A stretch of DNA of 64,000 nt from SOJA01 sp964598485 (GCA_964598485.1 CAZRCD010000007.1:32065-96064), one strand, 5' to 3'; shown: positions 16,900 through 26,190, counted from the first letter of the stretch. Program-made: numbers and translations. Notes: generated by a model from the letters alone, not told the origin.

Positions 16900-17790
16900 T
16901 TAGAAATATTTGTTTAGACCTTGATTGGCTTTCTTGCTTTTTTGTAAGTTTATTGTTTCTCCAAATCTTATTTGCATTCCATCTTTAGCAGCAATTGTTG
17001 GAACACCAGTTTCTTTTTCGATCAGTTTTGCTTCTCTTGCTGGTCCTTTAAATATCATCTGCATTCCAAAATGGGTCAAAATGGCTTGTTCTGGATGTGC
17101 TTCTTCGATGATTTTTATCGCGTCGTTTGTTGTCATATGTCCTTTCCAAGGCTTCCCAGAAGGTCTCATCACGCACAATATAAGAAGCCTTATACCTTCA
17201 TAGTATTTGCTTAGGCCTTCGAAATATTCTGTGTCGCTTGTGTAGGCGAAGCTTCCGAATTCTGAGGTTTCAAATCTGAACCCTACAGTGTCAGGGTCCG
17301 TGTGTCTTGCTTCGGTTACGAAAACGTTGATGTTGCCAATCTGGAAATTCTTGTTTGGTGAAGCCTCTATTACACGTTCTGGCATTTGCTGATGATACTT
17401 AGAAACAACGGGGTTGAATCCCATTTCATTACCCTGTAATACGCTTCTCGAAGCGACTAAAACTCCACGTTTCTTTGTTGTGCCTTTGGTCATGGCTTCT
17501 ATTAGAACTTCAGCGTCTGTGTAATGGTCTGGATGGCAGTGGGAAACGAAAACAGCGTTAAGTTTCTGAGGGTTTAAGCCTCCGTTAATCGAGTAAACAA
17601 GTGCTCCTGGGCCAGGGTCTAAATGAAAATTTAAGTTTTCACTGATTATGCGAATTCCAGCAGTCCGCCTCTTCTGAGTGATCGTTGCAAACCGTCCACC
17701 GCCCGTTCCAAGCAACGTTATCTCAATTTGCTGGTTCATGGGCAGTTTTATAGTGACCATGTGATTTTTGTTTTGCGCTCTGTTTTCCAC
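16900..17790 (-). CDS. MBL-fold metallohydrolase (RNase Z-like group)
   Basis: 296 aa. The metal-binding motif is SHCHPDHYTDAEV near residue 80, with later ligands in TEARHTDPDTVGF, YTSDTEYF and the final LTHFGMQM. This arrangement resembles stand-alone hydrolases related to RNase Z and PqsE-like proteins, without the exosite of true tRNase Z. Function undetermined. Start is the GTG at 17790; ATGs at 17760 and 17739 are plausible since homology seems to begin at IEITLLGTGGG. Confidence 0.85.
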   Translation of the reverse strand: MENRAQNKNHMVTIKLPMNQQIEITLLGTGGGRFATITQKRRTAGIRIISENLNFHLDPGPGALVYSINGGLNPQKLNAVFVSHCHPDHYTDAEVLIEAMTKGTTKKRGVLVASRSVLQGNEMGFNPVVSKYHQQMPERVIEASPNKNFQIGNINVFVTEARHTDPDTVGFRFETSEFGSFAYTSDTEYFEGLSKYYEGIRLLILCVMRPSGKPWKGHMTTNDAIKIIEEAHPEQAILTHFGMQMIFKGPAREAKLIEKETGVPTIAAKDGMQIRFGETINLQKSKKANQGLNKYF

Positions 17791-17860
17791 GAGCAGATCG
17801 TTCTAGTATAGTTTTAATAATTATCGGCATAAAGTTGTATCCATTAATAAAAGAAATGAT

Positions 17861-18403
17861 GTGGTTAATGTGAAAGTTAAGGGTGAGGAGATTCGACGCA
17901 GATTCCCTAGAATCATAATGAATTTGGTGATGGCTGTTATTTTTTGGATAATAGCTGTTTTCGTTCCTCCAACAGTCAGCGGAGTTGTTATTCCAGGTCT
18001 TAACACGAACGCGGGCTTGCTGATCTGGATTGTCACAACTGTAGTCATGGCGATTTTTCTGATACGTGCTTTATCTGATGCTTTAGTTTTAGGCGACATC
18101 TTGACGGATGTTGTTGTTAGAAGACTTGGCATAAAGGAAGAAAGGTCTCCTAAGAGAGCTGCGAGAGACTTCATTTATATCATAATCATTATACTTGTTG
18201 TTACGGCGCTTTCTCCGATTTTAGCCAATGTCACAGACATTGGATACTTGCTCACAACAACTGCCACTTACGTAGCTCTCGCCTTAATCATCATACTGAT
18301 TTACGACATGGGGCGAATCCTTTATAGGATAATTGAACAAAAAGCCGAATTGTTGGCGGATCGCCTCACCCAAATGGCTGAGAAAAACAAAAACAGTGAA
18401 TAA
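17861..18403 (+). CDS. Multi-pass membrane protein, unknown function
   Basis: 180 aa with four hydrophobic segments: about 20-40 (LVMAVIFWIIAVFVPP), 50-68, 102-122 (FIYIIIIILVVTALSPILA) and 130-150. A charged helix closes the protein. GTG start. It ends two bases before the ion-transporter gene, so the two are co-transcribed and it may be a partner or regulator of that transporter. No family recognised. Confidence 0.75.
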   Translation: MVNVKVKGEEIRRRFPRIIMNLVMAVIFWIIAVFVPPTVSGVVIPGLNTNAGLLIWIVTTVVMAIFLIRALSDALVLGDILTDVVVRRLGIKEERSPKRAARDFIYIIIIILVVTALSPILANVTDIGYLLTTTATYVALALIIILIYDMGRILYRIIEQKAELLADRLTQMAEKNKNSE

Positions 18404-18404
18404 G

Positions 18405-19685
18405 ATGGATGCAACAGTAGTAATCTTCATACTGATTTACCTTCTAACAATCCTAGTTTCGGCAACGGAACTCGCTCCTCTATCTATTGCTGCCTTAAGT
18501 GGAGCGCTGCTCACTGCTTGGTTTGGAATACAATACAATGTTTTCACGTATGAAGAGGCTTTAGGGTTCGTGGATGTAAGACTACTCGCCCTCCTGATAG
18601 GTACAATGATCGTGGTTGAAATAGCTAAAAGAAGCGGTTTGTTCCGTGTTTTAGCTTTGTACGCCGTAAAATTTTCTGGCGGAAATCCTGCGAAGCTTTT
18701 CGTTTCTGTTTGTATAGTTTCAGCCTTTGTTTCCATGTTCCTCAGTGACCCAATGGCAATGCTGCTCATGGCTGCGGCTACAGTGACGATTGCTAAACTT
18801 CTAAAATACGACCCAACACCATATTTTCTATCCGCAACAGTAATGATAAACCTCGGTGGAATAAGCACACTGATAGGATCTGTAAGCAACATGATAATTG
18901 GCATGGAAGCAAACATTAGCTTCACGGAATTCCTCAACTACTTATTGGTATGCGAAATAATGTTATGGGCACTAACAATTTTTGTACTTTACATAATTTT
19001 TAAGCCCAAGCTTGGAGAGAAAAAGACGCTACCAGAATACAAGCCCCTAGAAAGCATAACAAACAAAACCCTGTTTTACAAGTCTGCATTCATTCTCTTC
19101 CTTCTAGTATTCCTTTTTTTGGCGTTGGAAAACTTAGGCGTTGGACCGGAAGGCGTAGCTGTGGGCTGTGCTATTCTCGGATTAATCCTGAGCAAGTTGG
19201 ATCCTGCGGAAATCTTCAGGGAGTTGGATTGGGAGACTGTGTTTTTTATTGCTGGTTTCATGTTTATTGTTGGTGGCTTGGAAAAGACTCAAATTTTGAC
19301 CGATATATCCAGATGGCTTTTTCAAATGGCTGGAGCAAGCTCATTCAATTCAACTCTCGTGACTCTGTGGTTTAGCGGGATTGCAAGCACGGTGGTAAGC
19401 AATACGGCAATTGCTCTAACATTTGCTCCGATGATCGGCGCACATGCTTTTTCAGGGTTGAATTCTTCGGCTGTTTGGTCAGCTCTTATTCTTGGGACAA
19501 ACCTTGGGGGTGCAACAACACCATTCAGCGGTTCTGTATGTGTAATGGCGATTGGTGCCCTTAGACGCGAAGGAATCTCGGTAAAATTTGGCGATTTTGC
19601 AAAAGTGGGTTTGGTAACGACGATAATTCAATTAAGTTTTTCAAGTCTTTATCTTATTGTAAGGTTTAGATTAATAGGTGTGTGA
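18405..19685 (+). CDS. ArsB/NhaD/SLC13-superfamily ion transporter
   Basis: 426 aa, about 11 TM segments in two inverted halves. Conserved pieces: FVDVRLLALLIGTMIVVEIAKRSG, SMFLSDPMAMLLM with the hairpin NLGGISTLIGSVSNMI, and the second-half counterpart GIASTVVSNTAIALTF and LGTNLGGATTPF. These belong to the citrate/arsenite/Na+:H+ (IT) superfamily; substrate (arsenite, dicarboxylate, Na+/H+) cannot be decided. Start ATG 18405, immediately after the previous stop; the frame is open further upstream but that part overlaps the preceding gene. Confidence 0.9.
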   Translation: MDATVVIFILIYLLTILVSATELAPLSIAALSGALLTAWFGIQYNVFTYEEALGFVDVRLLALLIGTMIVVEIAKRSGLFRVLALYAVKFSGGNPAKLFVSVCIVSAFVSMFLSDPMAMLLMAAATVTIAKLLKYDPTPYFLSATVMINLGGISTLIGSVSNMIIGMEANISFTEFLNYLLVCEIMLWALTIFVLYIIFKPKLGEKKTLPEYKPLESITNKTLFYKSAFILFLLVFLFLALENLGVGPEGVAVGCAILGLILSKLDPAEIFRELDWETVFFIAGFMFIVGGLEKTQILTDISRWLFQMAGASSFNSTLVTLWFSGIASTVVSNTAIALTFAPMIGAHAFSGLNSSAVWSALILGTNLGGATTPFSGSVCVMAIGALRREGISVKFGDFAKVGLVTTIIQLSFSSLYLIVRFRLIGV

Positions 19686-19945
19686 TAAATTTGGCAAAAA
19701 TCAAGAAATGGTTCGGGTCGAGAAAACTGAAACGTGAAAGAACATACGAGGAGGAAAAGAGGGAATTTGAAATGGCTATGGGAAAGCCTTTCATTAACAT
19801 TAGAATCGAGATGCCCGGGGGGTTCGAGGAACTACGCGCCCAGTTTCTAAACCTACAGAAAGACGAAAGATTCCTTGAAGAAGTTAAAGACCTAGTTAAG
19901 AAAAGACTCACATACGAAAAACACGACTTAAAACCTCAACCTTAG
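19682..19945 (+). CDS. Small charged protein (87 aa)
   Basis: GTG start overlaps the transporter stop by 4 bases, so it is the third gene of that operon. Sequence is soluble and charged, with a basic N-terminus (KIKKWFGSRKLKRERTY) and the segment KPFINIRIEMPGGFEELRAQF; probably helical. No family recognised. Confidence 0.65.
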   Translation: MINLAKIKKWFGSRKLKRERTYEEEKREFEMAMGKPFINIRIEMPGGFEELRAQFLNLQKDERFLEEVKDLVKKRLTYEKHDLKPQP

Positions 19946-20391
19946 ATGACTGAACTAAGTGATTTTGAGTTGTTTGTCTTGATCTGTTCAACTGACAAGA
20001 TCAATTCAAAAGTGACTGCCGTCTTAGAAGTTGCCTTTGATTTTGTCTGCATCTGTTGATACTTAATCGTGTTGACTTTTTTGGACGACAGCTCCGCGCA
20101 TGTACAACCGATATCGAGTTCGTGCAAGTTTATCCTTCTGCAAGAACTGACTCGCAAAAAGCTTAGTAATATATGAATTTTGACGGTTGGGCTTTCGCTC
20201 GAATCTTCAGGTTTTCATAGGAACTGAGAAATTATTGAGCACAATGCTTATACGCAACTCTCTGCAATCCAGTAGTTTTGTAAAAGCTAAAAAAAGGATT
20301 ATCACGGAAACAGGCTCAGCATTACACATATAACGAGTTTTCCGAAAGAGCGAATGTAAGGACTGTTCAAGAAAGAATTGGTGAGAAAGTT
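19946..20391. other. 446-bp gene-free stretch
   Basis: Holds no convincing gene. A 37-codon plus-strand ORF begins at 19946 (MTELSDFELFVLICSTDK) but has no ribosome site or other support. TTGATC and GATCAA form a weak inverted repeat near 20000. A TATA-like GCTTATAC near 20247 could serve the antiporter gene with a long leader of about 115 bases. Confidence 0.5.
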
Positions 20392-21588
20392 ATGGAAGAT
20401 GTGCTGCTTTTAATAGTCATTTCCTATAGCGTTGCGCTAGGCTTCGGCTACTTGCTACAGAAATATCTAAAAATACCTTGGATGTTTGCTGCTCTATTCT
20501 TCGGCCTCGTACTTTCTGCACTCGGTTTGTTCAGGAGCACTTTTGAAAGCGACGTTTTTAAGCTGTTAGAAACGTTTGGAATGTACTTTCTCCTCTTCAT
20601 AATAGGTTTTAACTTGGACTTTAAAACAATGAGGAGACTAAAAAAATACGTTGTAGCAGGCACCTTTTTCATAATTTGTTTTGAAGGCTTTTTTGGAAGC
20701 ATGCTCCTTTATCTCGTATTCCCATCTGAAGTGAGCAACTCTCTCTTGGTTGCCTTAGTAACAGCTCTTTCCTTTGCAACGGTCGGTGAGGCTGTTCTAC
20801 TGCCAATCCTCGCTGGGTTCAAAATCATTAAAACAACTTTCGGTCAGCTTACGCTTGGAATAGGAACTTTGGACGACATCATAGAGGTTTTAATGCTTGC
20901 GCTCGTTGCCGTCTTACCCGGATTCGTGCCAACGGCGCAAGTCCAGACGATTCCAGACCCGTTATTTATTTTTTCAGGTTTACTTTGTCTGCTTCTTCTT
21001 ACTTTTGTGATGATGAAGCTTGGAGGCAGAGTTCAGAGGGTTTTGGAGAAGAATCATCCTCCATCTTACATCCCTTCTCTACTTACTCTGCTTGTGTGCT
21101 TCTCCTTTATCGCCTTAGGCGGATTGGTGTTCGAGAGTCTGGCGACTGTGGGTGCAATCTTCGGTGGTATGGTCTTTAGAAAATTACTACCTAAGGAAAG
21201 TCTTTCTGAAAACGAAAGGGCTGTAGAGTTTCTAGGTTATATCTTTCTCTCTCCCATTTTCTTCCTAAGCATAGGAGCCTCAGTTTCCATAACCTCCCTT
21301 CTAATTTACCCGTCCTTAATCGCTCTTGTCTGGTTTGTCGCGAAGGGGTCAAAACTTTTATCTTCCTTTCTGCTTTTCCACAAACTACTTGGGAACAAGT
21401 ACTCTCTGCTGATGGGTTTAGGTCTCAGTGTAAGGTTCAGCACAAGCCTAATTGTTCAGTTTATCCTGTTAGGTTCAGGACTCATTTCCCTAGCCCTCTA
21501 CTCCGCACTCATAGCAACAGCCATATTCATGAAGCCAGTCATCATAATCATATACTCTTGGGTCCTGTCAAAAGGAAAACCTCCGTAA
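20392..21588 (+). CDS. Cation:proton antiporter, CPA2/KefB type
   Basis: 398 aa, about 12 TM segments. The paired aspartates in LGIGTLDDIIEVLMLALVA and the preceding TALSFATVGEAVLLPIL segment match the ion-binding crossover of CPA2 exchangers (NhaA/GerN/KefB). No C-terminal TrkA-N or TrkA-C regulatory domain follows, so it is the membrane domain only. Likely Na+ or K+/H+ exchange. Stands alone. Confidence 0.88.
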   Translation: MEDVLLLIVISYSVALGFGYLLQKYLKIPWMFAALFFGLVLSALGLFRSTFESDVFKLLETFGMYFLLFIIGFNLDFKTMRRLKKYVVAGTFFIICFEGFFGSMLLYLVFPSEVSNSLLVALVTALSFATVGEAVLLPILAGFKIIKTTFGQLTLGIGTLDDIIEVLMLALVAVLPGFVPTAQVQTIPDPLFIFSGLLCLLLLTFVMMKLGGRVQRVLEKNHPPSYIPSLLTLLVCFSFIALGGLVFESLATVGAIFGGMVFRKLLPKESLSENERAVEFLGYIFLSPIFFLSIGASVSITSLLIYPSLIALVWFVAKGSKLLSSFLLFHKLLGNKYSLLMGLGLSVRFSTSLIVQFILLGSGLISLALYSALIATAIFMKPVIIIIYSWVLSKGKPP

Positions 21589-21694
21589 ATGTTGATCTTA
21601 GAAAGCATGATCAGAGACAGGGCTTAAGACATTCATCTCGAGTTCTGAACAAAGGAAGAATTCATTGTGATTTGGTCAAGATTGCTTCTTGCTG

Positions 21695-21704
21695 GCTTAT
21701 ATAT
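21695..21704 (+). promoter_or_regulatory. TATA box of the GNAT gene
   Basis: CTTATATATT about 52-61 bases before the TTG start at 21756; fits an archaeal core promoter with a leader of roughly 25 bases. Confidence 0.45.
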
Positions 21705-21755
21705 TTCCTTTTCTAGATTGATATCTGAAAGTCATGCTGCAAAGAAGGAAAAGCA

Positions 21756-22277
21756 TTGCTTAAGATTGAAAAAATTGCCAAGCATAATTTCAAAGACATC
21801 CCCAGCCCATGCAAATATTGCCTCTACTGGCAAACAAGCGCCCCATTTGATGAAAAAATGTTGAAGCCAGAAATGGAACATGAAAAACGAGAAAGGTTCA
21901 GTAAAGTAATCAGAGAGTTCGGGAACTGTGGCTTTATAGCATATTTTAGCGGCGTTCCAATAGGCTTTATTCAATATGCACCAGCAAAATTTTTTCCAAG
22001 GATAAAGGAATATGTTTCTGGACCGCCAAGCGAAGACGCCGTCTTCCTTGCGTGTCTCTACATTGCAAATAAAGAAGCGCGGAGAAAAGGAATAGGAACA
22101 ACCATGCTCAAAGAGTTGTTAGCTGAACTTGGAAAGACAAAGTTTGAGGCTGTTGAGACATTTGCGGGAAAAAAATCGGAGAACAATCCTTCAGGTCCGT
22201 TGGAACTCTACTTGAAACATGGTTTCAAAATAAAGAATGACAAAGACGATTTCCCACTTGTGCGTCTTGAGCTTTAG
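21756..22277 (+). CDS. GNAT-family N-acetyltransferase
   Basis: 173 aa. The acetyl-CoA-binding motif A is LACLYIANKEARRKGIGTTM (R-x2-G-x-G/A), followed by motif B near LELYLKHGFKI. N-terminal CKYCLYW with nearby Cys is a feature of a subgroup of archaeal/bacterial GNATs. Start is TTG at 21756. Substrate unknown. Confidence 0.85.
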   Translation: MLKIEKIAKHNFKDIPSPCKYCLYWQTSAPFDEKMLKPEMEHEKRERFSKVIREFGNCGFIAYFSGVPIGFIQYAPAKFFPRIKEYVSGPPSEDAVFLACLYIANKEARRKGIGTTMLKELLAELGKTKFEAVETFAGKKSENNPSGPLELYLKHGFKIKNDKDDFPLVRLEL

Positions 22278-22338
22278 AACGTAACCGTTAAATCTATTCT
22301 TTCTCCTTCTAAAATCTGTTGCAGGCTGGTCAAGTCAA

Positions 22339-23514
22339 GTGAAATTTGATTCCGTTATCGTTCGATTCGGCGGAGAAATAGGTATCAAAGGTAGATGGAC
22401 AAGACGCACCTACGAAAAATTATTGTTAAAAAACATAAAGAAAGCTTTGAAGCATTGTGATATTTGTCATGAAGAAATTATTCGCAAAAGTGGCAGAATA
22501 TACATAAAAACAAAAAATGCTCATGAAACTGCTGCAGAGTTAACGCGGGTTTTCGGTGTTTCTTCAGTTTCTCCAGCCGTTGAAACTACTTCGGAAATGA
22601 ATGAAGTTGTGCAGAAGGCTGTTGAATTAGCAAAGAAGATATTGAAGAGTGGGAGCAGTTTTGCTGTTCGTTGCCACAGAGTTGGAAAACATTCGTATTC
22701 AAGTATGGACGTTTGCAAAGAAGCTGGAAAACAAATTTTAACAAACCTTAAGAACCGAAACTTAAAGGTGGATTTGAAAAATCCTCAGTTCACCGTAGCG
22801 GTTGAGGTTAGAGACGATTACGCTTATGTCTATACGGAAACTCTGCACGGTGTTGACGGTTTTCCATTAGGCTCCCAACCTAAAGTGATCTGCTTGCTGA
22901 GTGGAGGAATAGACTCGCCAGTGGCTTGCTGGCTTGTAATGAAACGCGGATGCCCCATTACTCCATTATACTTTGATATTGCACCCTTTACAGATGAAGC
23001 GGCAACTGTCAAAGCCTTAGATGTCGCCAAAAAACTTTTCGAATGGTCAATTGGCTTTCCAAGAAAAATTTACGTTGTGCCGCATGGCAAAAACCTTGAA
23101 ACTTTCGTTAACGAAAGCCCAAGAAAGCTCACGTGTATTCTGTGCAAACGTATGATGTATCGCATTGCTGAACGGATTGCAGAAACAGAGAAAGCTGAAG
23201 GCATAATAACTGGCGAATCCATTGGAGAACAAGCAAGCCAAACACTACACAACTTGAGAGTTTTAAGCGAAGCTGTAGCTAAGTATCCGGTGCATCGTCC
23301 ACTTCTGGGCTTTAACAAGTTGGAAACGGAAGAATTAGCCAAGAAAATCGGCACTTTTGAGATTTCAACCAGAAAAACTGAAGGATGTAGTGCAGCTCCT
23401 AGAAGGCCTGCAACTAAAGCAAGACTGGAAATCGTGAAGAAAGCTGAGGAAGAACTGGATATAGAAGGAATGATCGAGGAATCGGTTAGAGAAGCTAAAA
23501 TTGTAATGGTTTAG
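22339..23514 (+). CDS. thiI: tRNA 4-thiouridine synthase ThiI
   Basis: 391 aa. Adenylates U8 of tRNA for sulfur insertion. N-terminal ferredoxin-like and THUMP domains (about 1-165) precede the PP-loop ATPase: LLSGGIDSPVACWL near residue 180. A CxxC (CILCKRMMY) occurs in the PP-loop domain, as in archaeal ThiI, which lacks the rhodanese domain; the archaeal type can use a [3Fe-4S] cluster held by three Cys. GTG start. Position 8 of both tRNAs in this window is U, a valid target. Confidence 0.95.
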   Translation: MKFDSVIVRFGGEIGIKGRWTRRTYEKLLLKNIKKALKHCDICHEEIIRKSGRIYIKTKNAHETAAELTRVFGVSSVSPAVETTSEMNEVVQKAVELAKKILKSGSSFAVRCHRVGKHSYSSMDVCKEAGKQILTNLKNRNLKVDLKNPQFTVAVEVRDDYAYVYTETLHGVDGFPLGSQPKVICLLSGGIDSPVACWLVMKRGCPITPLYFDIAPFTDEAATVKALDVAKKLFEWSIGFPRKIYVVPHGKNLETFVNESPRKLTCILCKRMMYRIAERIAETEKAEGIITGESIGEQASQTLHNLRVLSEAVAKYPVHRPLLGFNKLETEELAKKIGTFEISTRKTEGCSAAPRRPATKARLEIVKKAEEELDIEGMIEESVREAKIVMV

Positions 23515-23555
23515 GCTCAACCTTCTTATTAGCAAACAAGTTATTTACTGTCGTT

Positions 23556-24452
23556 ATGTCATCGGCTGAAATTGCGGTTCAAGTGTTTCGTAAACTCGAA
23601 AGTGAAGACCTTAGAGTACTGCAAGTCATCGAGACTGCCATGAGCAAGCATGGATTTGTCCCAAAAGAATTGATTGCAAAATTCACTAAATCCAGTCTTG
23701 AAGAAACAGATTTCAGGTTAGGTCGCCTCGGCAAGTTTCATCTCATCCGCCGAATGAAAGGCGCCTATATAGGTTATAGCTTAAACTATGCTGGATACGA
23801 CTGTCTAGCGATAAATGCCTTCGTTAAGGCTGAAGTACTTGAAGCTTTTGGAAAACCTTTAGGAGTAGGCAAGGAAGCAGACGTTTATGACGCGTTAAAC
23901 CCAAAAAGCGAAAGAATAGCTGTAAAATTTCATAGACTTGGCAGAATTAGTTTTCGCCAAACCATAAGGAAAAGAGGTTATACCACCGAGCATACAGGCT
24001 GGCTTTTTCAGTCCAGACTCGCGGCAGAAAAAGAGTTTCAAGCCTTAAAACTTGTGTTCCAACATGGCGTAGCTGTTCCAGAACCAATAAGTCAAAACCG
24101 CCACGTACTTGTAATGGGAATGATTGAGGGAGCAGAACTTGCAGAATACAAGGAAATTCCTAAGCCTAAAAAAGTTCTAAAGGAAATATTGCGGAACATT
24201 CGAAAAGCATATTTGAAGGCTAGTGTCGTTCACGCAGATCTGAGCGAATACAACGTTATCTTGAAGCCTGACATGCACATATTGATAATTGATTGGCCAC
24301 AATACGTCACGAAGGAACATCCTAACGCTCAACAGCTCTTGACGCGTGACGTAGAAAACATTTTGCGGTTTTTCAGGCGCAAACATATGATAAAAGCTGA
24401 ACTTGAGGAAAATTTAGCGTATGTGACTGGAACGGGCAAAATGGCTATTTAG
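23556..24452 (+). CDS. rio2: RIO2 atypical protein kinase/ATPase
   Basis: 298 aa. N-terminal winged helix (about 10-80) plus RIO kinase domain, the RIO2 layout. Seen: P-loop-like GVGKEADVYDAL, invariant Lys in IAVKFHRLG, catalytic loop VHADLSEYNVIL and metal-binding IIDWPQYV. In archaea and eukaryotes Rio2 drives late 40S/30S maturation. Its 3' end overlaps the convergent LSm gene by 8 bases. Confidence 0.96.
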   Translation: MSSAEIAVQVFRKLESEDLRVLQVIETAMSKHGFVPKELIAKFTKSSLEETDFRLGRLGKFHLIRRMKGAYIGYSLNYAGYDCLAINAFVKAEVLEAFGKPLGVGKEADVYDALNPKSERIAVKFHRLGRISFRQTIRKRGYTTEHTGWLFQSRLAAEKEFQALKLVFQHGVAVPEPISQNRHVLVMGMIEGAELAEYKEIPKPKKVLKEILRNIRKAYLKASVVHADLSEYNVILKPDMHILIIDWPQYVTKEHPNAQQLLTRDVENILRFFRRKHMIKAELEENLAYVTGTGKMAI

Positions 24453-24681
24453 CTACGTCTAACATTATGTAGAGTACATTGTTTCCACGTAACAAAACGT
24501 TTCCGTAATTCATAGTTAACTTGCCGTCTCTGTATTCCGTTGCTCCCTCCAAGAGCATGTTCATATGCCCGTCACATTTAATCATCTTTCCCCTATATTC
24601 ACAGCGGTTTTTCAACATAATTCCGATGTGGGCGTTCAATTGCTTAACCAACACATTCAACGGTTTTTTACTAGGCTCCAT
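24445..24681 (-). CDS. LSm/SmAP RNA-binding protein
   Basis: 78 aa. Sm1 motif: NVLVKQLNAHIGIMLKNR with YRGKMIKCDGHMNMLLEGA; Sm2 motif: YGNVLLRGNNVLYI. Forms a hexa- or heptameric ring binding U-rich RNA. Short for the family but complete. Convergent with rio2. Confidence 0.95.
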   Translation of the reverse strand: MEPSKKPLNVLVKQLNAHIGIMLKNRCEYRGKMIKCDGHMNMLLEGATEYRDGKLTMNYGNVLLRGNNVLYIMLDVAK

Positions 24682-24817
24682 TCAAACACCTTTAGTTTCT
24701 CTTTGTCTATCATATTCACAAAACCATTACATATAAAAGTTTTATGAAAACTTCCTCCAATTCCATAGCGATCTAATCTGTAATCTGAGCCATCTTGCAA
24801 GATAAATCATATTTTCA

Positions 24818-25015
24818 TCATAACTTCTTAAGTACTGACAGGGCTGCAATGATCAGAAACGCTATTCCAGCCCACCATAAGCTATCTGTGAGAAACCAAA
24901 CTACAAAGGCGACAAGAGCCGCGGGAATTAACATGAAAAGCAGACGAATGACAAAAATAATCACTAAACCGATTATGATCAAACCTATGAGTCCCATGAG
25001 GTCGAAGCCCAGCAA
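24818..25015 (-). CDS. Small membrane protein, two to three TM segments
   Basis: 65 aa, almost entirely hydrophobic: LIGLIIIGLVIIFVIRLLFM, then LIPAALVAFVVWFL and WAGIAFLIIAALSVL, ending KKL. TTG start at 25015 or ATG at 24997. No family recognised; coding is supported by the clean membrane-segment pattern and the lack of competing frames. Confidence 0.55.
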   Translation of the reverse strand: MLGFDLMGLIGLIIIGLVIIFVIRLLFMLIPAALVAFVVWFLTDSLWWAGIAFLIIAALSVLKKL

Positions 25016-25083
25016 ATTTAGAATTCACCAATTCAAGATGTTAGTTAAGCACAAATAAGAATGTTTTGCTCCATATTCAGAAA

Positions 25084-25236
25084 ATGAAAAGTCGTTATAG
25101 AATGATTAAAGAAAAATACGGAATTCTTGGCTGGTGTGAGAAGAACAATGTTGAGATTCTTAACACAATTGGCAACGTTATTAGGTGTAGTTCGTGTCCG
25201 TTCTTTAAGGAACTTAAGAGCATTAAGAAGGAGTAA
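25084..25236 (+). CDS. 50-aa Cys-containing protein
   Basis: ATG to TAA frame: MKSRYRMIKEKYGILGWCEK then a CSSCPFFKELKSIKKE ending. Three cysteines (one plus CxxC) could bind metal as a dimer. No ribosome site is visible, so it may be leaderless. It precedes the RHH regulator gene on the other strand, with a TAGCGCGCTA palindrome and a GTGCAC palindrome between them. Function unknown. Confidence 0.5.
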   Translation: MKSRYRMIKEKYGILGWCEKNNVEILNTIGNVIRCSSCPFFKELKSIKKE

Positions 25237-25330
25237 TTACACTGCATATTTTAGCGCGCTAGGGTGTTTAGAAATTCTCGGTTTGAGTGGGTTGTGTGGT
25301 TTTTCCTTGCTGATGGAGACCTTTTTGGCT

Positions 25331-25347
25331 TGTGCACTTGGTGCACG
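25331..25347. promoter_or_regulatory. GTGCAC palindrome, copy 1
   Basis: TGTGCACTTGGTGCACG: two GTGCAC blocks three bases apart. Lies downstream of the RHH gene. One of three copies in 1.1 kb. Confidence 0.6.
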
Positions 25348-25419
25348 CCAGTTTTTGTGTTTGTTTTTCGTTTCTACGTCCCCTGCGTCATTCTTTGGTT
25401 TGTGGAGCCTGAATTTTCA

Positions 25420-25626
25420 TCAGATACGTCCTTTTCTCCTCATAATTAGTAATTTTCTAGCTTTCTCCACCGGTTTCTCCTGTCTCTTGAAGAAGGCAGC
25501 CAGTATGGCGTCCACCAGCTCTGATCGGCTGGCCTGGAGGTCTCTTGAAGACTTAACCACGGAATCTAGTTCCCTAACTATTTCCTCTTCGATCGCAAAC
25601 CCAACCTTAATTTTAGCCCCTTTCAT
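25420..25626 (-). CDS. Ribbon-helix-helix (CopG/Arc-like) regulator
   Basis: 68 aa. AKIKVGFAIEEEIVRELDSV gives the beta strand and first helix; ASRSELVDAILAAFFKR gives the turn and second helix, the usual RHH DNA-binding dimer. Basic tail LLIMRRKGRI. Its ATG sits 3 bases from a GTGCAC-CAA-GTGCAC palindrome, and an almost identical palindrome lies beyond its 3' end, so it probably autoregulates. No toxin gene follows, so it is not obviously an antitoxin. Confidence 0.8.
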   Translation of the reverse strand: MKGAKIKVGFAIEEEIVRELDSVVKSSRDLQASRSELVDAILAAFFKRQEKPVEKARKLLIMRRKGRI

Positions 25627-25629
25627 AGA

Positions 25630-25646
25630 CGTGCACCAAGTGCACG
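25630..25646. promoter_or_regulatory. GTGCAC palindrome, copy 2 (putative RHH operator)
   Basis: CGTGCACCAAGTGCACG, a symmetric 17-mer directly upstream of the RHH start codon. Binding by the RHH dimer is inferred from its position. Confidence 0.65.
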
Positions 25647-25794
25647 CCTAGAATTAGGCCTATTCACATATAAATGAACCGATAGAGACGAAGCCAACAG
25701 CAATTTCTAAACAGGCTAGCGCGCGCGAAGGCTACCACACACTAACCAAAACTCTTTTGGGGCTGAAAAGCATTCTTTATGACGGGCAAGATTT

Positions 25795-26190
25795 ATGAAG
25801 AAACGAACTCTCATTATAATAGTATCCCTTGTAGCAGTTTCAGCCGTTCTTGTTTTATGTGGATTCTATCTCCTATATGACTTGTATAGACCAAGAACCT
25901 TTTATGATACGGGGATTAGCGATGAAGAATATATAGAGATAGTGAGTCAAACATTGGAAGCTCAGAAGTTTCTGGAAAAATATCCTAATGCGACTATTTA
26001 TGCGGATAGAAGTGGTGCCTTAGCAGTTGATTACAGCGTGACCAACAATATCAAAAATAGGCATTTAAGATTGCGAATTTTTATAGATTGGAGAACTAAT
26101 CAGCCTTCAGACATGTTTATTGATTGTTCGGGAACCTACATCAGAAAGAATCTATTAGAATATTTAGAAACTGAAAAATGTTTTGAGTGA
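25795..26190 (+). CDS. Membrane-anchored or secreted protein, unknown
   Basis: 131 aa. Residues 5-28 (LIIIVSLVAVSAVLVLCGFYLLY) form a signal anchor after MKKR; the rest (about 30-131) is polar and would face outside. A Cys at residue 22 might be lipid-modified, but no clear lipobox is seen. Two later Cys could form a disulfide. No family recognised. Confidence 0.7.
   Translation: MKKRTLIIIVSLVAVSAVLVLCGFYLLYDLYRPRTFYDTGISDEEYIEIVSQTLEAQKFLEKYPNATIYADRSGALAVDYSVTNNIKNRHLRLRIFIDWRTNQPSDMFIDCSGTYIRKNLLEYLETEKCFE

Noticed and set aside
19946..20059. 37-codon ORF after the transporter operon
   Set aside because: No ribosome site and no recognisable pattern; noted only inside the gene-free entry.
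25127..25651. 174-codon plus-strand ORF
   Set aside because: It is antisense to the RHH gene and covers two palindromes; no family resemblance and unnatural composition.
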